Source: Syncephalastrum monosporum B8922 (taxonomy: Eukaryota > Mucoromycota > Mucoromycetes > Mucorales > Syncephalastraceae). Taken from it: DNA of 64,000 bases. The notes under the pieces were generated by a model. The model made no database searches. It saw only the letters and a list, made by a program, of their open reading frames with translations, and was not told the origin of the DNA. Positions 58,528 through 64,000 of the stretch are shown here, piece after piece (position 1 is the first letter of the stretch; each line of letters begins with the position of its first letter). The stretch spans positions 248,001 through 312,000 of the forward strand of contig JNEN01001240.1 in the NCBI GenBank assembly GCA_000697355.1, given 5' to 3'. Both the position numbers and the translations under genes were made by a program.

Positions 58528-58924
58528 TTTGCTTCACGAACCCCGTCTAATCCTTTCTGTTTTCTCCTCGGCGAGGTCGTAAGCATCGATATGGCGCAAA
58601 AACGCCATCTGCTCCCAACTGTGTACAAATGGTTCGATCGAAAACGGTTTCCGACGGGTAGAAAAGACGGGAGTGCGTATGTGATACAGGAACGCGTACG
58701 CCAATAGGAGCCCAAAGGACGTCAATGGCACCGATCTTTCCGCTTGAAGCTTCAGCGAAATTCGCCTATCGCCTAAAACCCCACAAGCACTGCTTCAGCA
58801 CATCCATGGGTATCGGATTGGAAGCGAAAGCAATGCCGTGACGTGCCAGGAGCTTTTTGTGTCTTTCTCAAGGTCCTTTTTGAAGGGGGCTTGGCCCGTG
58901 CATCGGCATATGACCGCTCAAGCA

Positions 58925-59235
58925 GACCGTTGATATAGGCACAGAGGAAAGCAGCATATTCATTGAGCACAGGGATTGGTAGAAAAGGATGTGCAAGAAA
59001 AGGGAATACGCGTCCGTGCTGGGCGAGGAGTACGATAGGTTTAGATTCTCAGCAAGGACATGCTACGACACGATTAAATGGTTTTGGAACGCAAACGAGT
59101 CTGTCAACGCTTTTGATTGACTTTCTCTTGTGTCTTTTTCGCATTGACGTACACAGCCTGCGTAATCGCGTGAGAGCAGCCTGAGCCGTTCTCCTTATAT
59201 ATAAGAAGGTGAGCATCTCCCACGTTGATATCTTC
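58925..59235. repeat. Dispersed ~300 bp repeat, copy 2
   Basis: Partner of 52465-52770 (shared words listed there). On the minus strand this copy overlaps an open piece running from 59400 to 59104 that reads CKSTKGILFDCAHHHFMLLS and onwards; copy 1 is stopped in the corresponding frame. It ends ~240 bases from the Rer1 start codon. Confidence 0.85.
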
Positions 59236-59474
59236 CATCAATCCGGGACCTGTTACAGGTCCTGAAAGGAGCATAAAGTGATGGTGAGCACAGTCAAATA
59301 AGATTCCTTTCGTACTCTTGCACATCCAGCTGAAAGAGACAGCGGGAGGATGCACCAATAGAAGAGTCCAAGCAGAACAGGCCAAATGCGGTCGTGCCAC
59401 GTTTCAAAGTCCGCTCACCTGACTTTAGGAACGCTTCTTGAGCTAGTGAGGCGGGTCTCTTGTACTTTCACGCC

Positions 59475-60307
59475 ATGAACGACATTTCGGGTGACGCTAA
59501 CGAAGGTCCTGCTTCTAACCTTCTCGCTCAAAAAGCTGTTTTGGAACAGGTATGCCCTTTTTCCGTCAAGCTACATGGCCTAACTCGATTCTTTCGACAG
59601 CGTTGGCAGCGATTGCTGGATCAGGTCACTCCCTTTGTTCAGTACCGATGGATTGGCTTTGCCGTCCTCATGCTCCTGTTCATTACGCGTATCCTCTACG
59701 CGCAAGGCTGGTATATTGTCACGTAAGTACGGCCACTACTGGTTAGCACATAAAGCTCATCGCATTCTATAGGTACGCCCTGGGTAACAATCATCAAGAT
59801 ACGGCTGGTTTGCACATATCTTAACGCTTTCTTTTCTTTTCTTTCCTTTTCTTTTTAAAAGGCATTTACCTTCTCAACCTGTTCCTTGCCTTCTTGACGC
59901 CCAAGTTCGATCCATCGATTGACCTCGACACGCAAGAGACCGAGATGGAAGAAGGGCCTTCTCTTCCTACCAAGGCTGATGAAGAGTTCAAGCCGTTCAT
60001 CCGACGACTTCCCGAATTCAAGTTTTGGTATGTATGGTATGGGTGAAAGGAGAATATTGGAACTAATACCAGTTTCAGGTATTCCGCCACCAAAGCAACT
60101 GCGATTTCCTTGTTCTGCAGCTTCTTTAGCATCTTTGACATCCCCGTGTTTTGGCCCATTCTCCTTATTTACTTCTGCATCCTCTTTGCCATCACCATGC
60201 GCAGACAGATCAAGCATATGATCAAGTATAGATACATTCCTTTTGACCTCGGCAAGAAAAACTACCATGGTGCTTCCAATGTCGCCAGTAGCAGCCGCAG
60301 CAAGTGA
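59475..60307 (+). CDS. RER1: Rer1, Golgi-to-ER retrieval receptor
   Basis: Exons 59475-59549, 59601-59722, 59773-59783, 59862-60027 and 60079-60307 give 200 residues, the usual length. Rer1 is a four-span Golgi protein that returns escaped ER membrane proteins in COPI vesicles. Seen: [20 protein letters not shown] (first span), [38 protein letters not shown], and [20 protein letters not shown] then the [19 protein letters not shown] tail. The third exon is only 11 nt (encoding parts of T-Y-A-L-G). It is required because skipping it would break the frame and the conserved [11 protein letters not shown] motif. The intron after it carries long CTTTT runs. Confidence 0.94.
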
Positions 60308-60435
60308 TCTACCCCTCTCCACCCTTATTTCTTCGTTTTTCCCCATCAGCCCGGTTATCATACATAATGTAGAGGATTTGGTTTCTGCTTTGAACAAATG
60401 TACTTTTATCAAAACGTCTCGTATATATAAATGCT

Positions 60436-62132
60436 TTAGCACACAAACTCCAGATCCACATCGAGAGGATGGGAAGAGCTCAGCTGGGGACGCTGAGCGT
60501 ACTTTTCCCGCAAAATATCGCGCACGCTGTTGAGTAGCTCCTTGTACGATTGTCTTGGGTTCTCACGCAGCGTCGCTAATTATTATATACCATCAGTTAT
60601 GAAAGTGTTAATCTCCTTACTTTGAACTCACAAGTCAGAGCATAGCTCATTGCACCAGTCGCCTTGCCAGCCTCTTGAGCGTCTGCAGAGGTCTGATCGT
60701 CCTTGCAGCCTGAAAACATGATCACATCCGCAGGCGAGCTCAGCTCTTCGCGGTTCGTGTCCTCCATCTTGCGCGTCTTGAACAGCTGTTGGCCAAGCTC
60801 CATGATGGATGACAAGGCCGCCTCACGATTACCCGAGGCAGCATAGGCCAAGCCAGCCTCCAGAAGACCCTTACCGGCATCCTTGAACAGGTTTTGGTCT
60901 TTCACAGTGCCCTTCGTCGAATACGTATAAGGCAAATCCAGGACCGTGGCAGAGTGGCAGCTGTCAAAAAGCGCTGTCAAGCGGCAGCCCGCCGGAAGCG
61001 GCTTAACAAGGATCTCGTGCAGCTCCTACCCAGCGCACCTTAAGTCAGCACATTTGCGCTTATATCTTGCAGATTACGTACATCGTCAATGATCTGGCCA
61101 GAGGTACCCTCGTATTGGTCATGGTCTACTGGGTAGATCGTCTCATCGACGCCGTCTGCTTCGTCTCCGGAGGTGTCCTCCACCTATATACAAAGGCGCC
61201 TTTTCAGCATCCACTCTCTCGTCTGCTACCCTGATACCTACGAAGCCACCGTGTCCGCTGTAATGGAAAAAGAACCTGTTTGACATGTAAGCGTCGTGCA
61301 CAAGCGGGATTTTGCTTGCTTACGAGTCATTTTCCTGCGCGTCATTGACGAGCCACTGCATGGCCGAGATAATGTTGGCGCGTGTGGGAATGAACTGAGG
61401 CTCGGATTGGTCATCCGTCAAAATGACCATATCCTCCTGGATACCCTGTTAGATTATGTCCTCTTTGATACCTCGCTGACGCACCTCCTTGAAACCGTAT
61501 AGCTCCATAATGAAGCTTTTTATATTGTGCACGTCGTTGATACAGCCTAAAAGAGGATCAGTAAACGAAACACCTGAATGTGGGTCGTATTACCATTCAG
61601 CTCGTTAGGCGTGTTGAAATAGTTGATACCGATCAGCAGAGCGCGCTTCCGTCCACGACCTGTCAACGGTATCAACAGAATGATGCAAATTCAGTCGAAC
61701 TCCGGGCCAAAATAAAAAAAAAAATTAAAGCTTACAGTCCGACAGTTTGTAGTCGACCTTTTGCTTCTGGGCACTGGGAGCAATCGAGAGGAAGAACTGG
61801 TCATTGTCCTCTTGCTCCATGAGCGGTTCGCCATAGCCTCGGTGGTAGCCAAATGGGCGTTGACCTTTGTCGCGGTTAAGTTTCTTTCCTTTAGATGCGT
61901 GTTTCCTATTTTCCTAGACTGTGTACTACCTTCCGAATTGTACGAAGACTGCTGATGTATATGGAGGAGAAAATGAGCCTTTTTCTCTCTTTTTCTTTGC
62001 CTTCTCAGAGGTTGGCAGTACCTGGTGGTAGCCTCCATAGCCACTTTGGGTGTCATGGTACGAGGGTGGCGCGTCGGGCTGAGGGGTAGCGGGAGGGTAT
62101 CCGGATTGGTTATAGTAAAAGTCGTCTGACAT
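60436..62132 (-). CDS. MCA1: Metacaspase (type I, Mca1-like)
   Basis: Exons 62132-62022, 61883-61736, 61659-61594, 61546-61485, 61436-61324, 61275-61242, 61183-61082, 61025-60632 and 60575-60436 give 389 residues. It is a Ca-activated Cys protease that cuts after Arg/Lys and is linked to fungal stress and cell death. The prodomain is Tyr/Gly/Pro/Gln-rich ([19 protein letters not shown]). Seen: [24 protein letters not shown], the catalytic His in FHYSGHGG (H175), [13 protein letters not shown], the catalytic Cys in [10 protein letters not shown] (C235), and the end [16 protein letters not shown]. The first intron's acceptor is uncertain: I use 61884 (phase fits), although CTTAAC near 61878 suggests a later acceptor that would need another donor. 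Exon six is 34 nt. Confidence 0.93.
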
Positions 62133-63107
62133 GGTTATATTAGCAGCGAAAGAGAAGAAAGGAATAAAGAGAAAGAAGTCGAGACGCACATAACTTTTAA
62201 AGGTCGTCGCGTATGGGGCGCTGCAAACCGGCGTAATGCGTGTGTGCAACCAAGACGCGGAACCTAAATCACGCTTATATTCCAAATGATTTGCTTCGGC
62301 CGCCAAACTGAAAACAAAGCGCCAGCTCATAGTTGCAGTCGCATAAATTATGGCTTTCGCATTGCGGCCTGATTTTGCGTGACTCTCCCACCATGAAGGT
62401 TTATTTCGAACCCTGCACGCAATCTCTTTAACTGAGGTTGTTGGATAGCACCTGAAGCGAGTGTCCAAGATCTTTCGTCCCAACATAGCAGAGGAGTTTC
62501 TCCAAAACCCATACTCCTGACCCAACTGCACAGAGCAAATGGAAGCCGATATGCAAAAGAAATATTCCTCTCCGTTTGGAAAAGTTATACGCAGAAAAGT
62601 CACAGAAGTCGTATGGTCAAGCCTTGTACGCAAAGGGAAACAATTTTGAGTGCAGGGTCAGGAACATAATGCCGGTCTCAGCAGCACATTGCTGTGTACA
62701 ATACAACGCGTAGCAGCAGGGGCAGATGTGGAGTATTCTCTAAGGCTATAAGGCAAGTGTTTTTCGACACTCGGAGTCTATCTATTCAAGTCCAGCTTGT
62801 TTGGACGTGAAAGGCAAGTCGTTGTCGTGCTTGTTATACATATCTACATACATTTATCTCACACGAGTTGAACAGAAACAGTATTATCAGGTCCCAGTAC
62901 ATACTTGTGATCAAATACAAGGCTTGCAGCTTTATCTTGATATCAAAGATGAGCTAGTAAATCTAATCCTTCCTACAGTTACCATTTTCGCTGTTTTGCC
63001 TCTCGTCTTAGCCCAAAATGACTAAACTTCGCCGCAAAATTTTGCATGACATTGCTTCTCGTATATAAGGCCGCAATGATAATGCGGGTCAGGTTGCGAA
63101 TACCTCA
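62133..63107. other. Gap between the metacaspase and a small gene
   Basis: Metacaspase promoter at the left. A plus-strand open piece (62801-63022) ends in a hydrophobic stretch but has no supporting signals. The right end carries the TATA box of the next gene. Confidence 0.4.
63062..63069 (+). promoter_or_regulatory. TATA box of the small gene at 63108
   Basis: TATATAAG lies 46 bases upstream of the ATG at 63108, close for a fungal TATA box but within the usual range. Confidence 0.5.
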
Positions 63108-63457
63108 ATGATTTCAGATTCGATCGAATGCCAAGAGGTGTTGTTGTTGGTGGACCTCTTTGCGTCGCTCGGTTTCAGAAAGAAACCAGGTACGCCTGCA
63201 GGTCATGAGCAAGAAGAGAGAAACGCAGACATTCATTGTCCCACTTGACGTCTTTCTTCTTTGCATATTATCCAGGTGGCTCTGTCGCGCGTTTATTTAC
63301 AACGTATAACAGAGTTCTGATCGAAGGAATTAGAAACTGTGTAGGTTCGTTTTACATCACGATTAATACGGAGAAAAAGTATATAGCCATCCACGCTGTG
63401 ATAACAGGATTAAAGAGGTCACTAAGTAAGGTATGTAAATTGCTGGTCGCAGTGTGA
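63108..63457 (+). CDS. Small unknown protein, 87 residues, two exons
   Basis: Exons 63108-63189 and 63276-63457; phases agree (CCA G | GT GGC) and the acceptor ATTATCCAG is good. The product begins MISDSIECQEVLLLVDLFAS, continues RLFTTYNRVLIEGIRNCVGS and ends with KRSLSKVCKLLVAV. It has alternating hydrophobic and basic residues, no signal peptide and no motif I know. A TATA box is close upstream. Its last 36 bases overlap the final exon of the minus-strand transcription-factor gene (stop at 63422), so the two 3' ends overlap tail to tail. A non-coding transcript or a relic would be the alternatives. Confidence 0.45.
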
Positions 63458-63945
63458 GGGATGGTCCCATACTGCACAGCACAAACACAAAAGAATTCCT
63501 GTATTAGTTATACATGTATGTTTTGTTCTCCCGAGCTTACCAGTCCAATCAAACCCATTCACAATTCCCAAATCAGAAAAGGGAGGGCCTGTGGTCGACA
63601 GCAAATGCTTCCATTTTGGCTTAGTCGGCGGCGGTAACATGCCTGTGACAAGCTGATGGACGCGCATGGGTGAAGTGGAGATGGAAGACTCGGACGATCT
63701 TCGGCTATCCACGCTGACGCTCTGTTCAGACGAAGGACACCAGGGATCATCTTCCGATTCGATCAAGCTGAGCAAACTGTAGATAAGCTGCTGCAGTTGC
63801 TTTCCCGTGGACAGTCCGCTTGTCATTGGCCACAGACATTCATCAGCACTGATACGAGCGTAATCGCGAGCGACAGTAGCCAGCTCTGGATTGCTGTTCT
63901 TGCTGTCGTAGATATGAATTAACATCGCTTGATAGATCGAATAAC
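63422..63945 (-). CDS. Partial gene: C-terminus of a probable fungal Zn2Cys6-type transcription factor
   Basis: Only the last two exons are in the window (63945-63541 and 63471-63422); the upstream intron runs past the right edge. The protein end reads GYSIYQAMLIHIYDSKNSNP, then ELATVARDYARISADECLWP, a Ser-rich linker, and closes with GLPPF-like and GFDWTVWDHPS sequence. The pattern Y.IYQ...IHIY......PEL...AR..... is usual for the end of the fungal-specific transcription-factor domain, where large regulators of carbon or drug response finish. The DNA-binding part is outside the window, so the class is inferred. The final donor (GTAAGC at 63540) and acceptor (GTGCAG at 63472) are good. Confidence 0.6.
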
Positions 63946-64000
63946 CTGAATAGGGATACAGTCAGTTAGATCGGCCGACTTATCATTCTCTCAATCTACT

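Larger units (their letters stand above)
55555..59474. other. 3.9 kb repeat-rich gap
   Basis: Holds the tRNA-Asp-like relic (56759-56819), a CCG/GTC-rich simple repeat (56921-56970), the tandem and G18 tract (58462-58527) and repeat copy 2 (58925-59235). Several open minus-strand pieces with protein-like composition run from 59400 to 58530 (for example LTSFGLLLAYAFLYHIRTP and MEDINVGDAHLLIYKENGSG). They are in different frames and broken by stops, so I read them as a decayed coding element rather than a gene. Rer1 leader sequence is at the right end. Confidence 0.45.

Noticed and set aside
1..64000. CRISPR arrays, rRNA genes, bacterial operons or viral genes
   Set aside because: None seen; the gene structure is eukaryotic throughout.

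Overview
The window is nuclear DNA of a filamentous fungus, most likely a Mucoromycota/Mucorales species. Genes are dense and split by many short introns (about 48-80 nt) with GT..CTAAC/CTGAC..AG signals. Cytoplasmic dynamics and secretion proteins of early-diverging fungal type are mixed with stretches of decayed repeats. All intron chains below were rebuilt by hand from splice consensus and reading-frame phase; each multi-exon gene closes in frame, but none was tested against RNA or a database.

The left end (1-5363) is the most unusual part. A broken fragment of a SEC61-alpha (translocon) gene lies on the minus strand. Next to it an eight-exon gene codes for a predicted 1426-residue protein. 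Its first ~400 residues read as a FEN1/XPG-type 5' nuclease with all seven expected acidic metal ligands. Its last ~430 residues read as a TnpB/Fanzor-type RuvC nuclease with a CxxC..CxxC zinc ribbon. I know of no described system with this fusion, and it is my main candidate for something new. The ~120 bp after its stop codon resembles a second copy at 53.23-53.35 kb, just upstream of a P450 gene, which hints at a mobile or dispersed unit.

From 5.8 to 24 kb come a hidden small gene (5796-6499), a single-pass membrane protein, casein kinase 2 beta, a FYRN/FYRC-domain protein, a bZIP factor, an Opi1-type phospholipid regulator, an MCUR1/CCDC90-type mitochondrial coiled-coil protein and a small unknown gene. 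They are separated by gene-poor gaps, one holding a Tc1/mariner-like transposase relic. From 25 to 49.7 kb the density is high: class V myosin, syntaxin-18/Ufe1, a P5B (Ypk9/ATP13A2-type) ATPase, a USF-like bHLH factor, Ssd1 (RNB fold with eroded active site), an unknown disordered protein, a Cdc11/Nud1-type leucine-rich scaffold and a UBE2H/Ubc8 E2. Inside this block, 43.4-45.5 kb is bounded by a perfect 21-bp inverted repeat.

From 49.7 to 59.4 kb is repeat-rich: a possible unrecognised gene, two copies of a ~300 bp dispersed repeat, a cytochrome P450, a tRNA-Asp-like relic and a G18 tract. The right end has Rer1 (with an 11-nt micro-exon), a metacaspase, a small unknown gene and the 3' end of a probable fungal transcription factor. 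Apart from trafficking themes (myosin V, Ufe1, Rer1) I see no functional clustering; neighbours look like ordinary fungal synteny.
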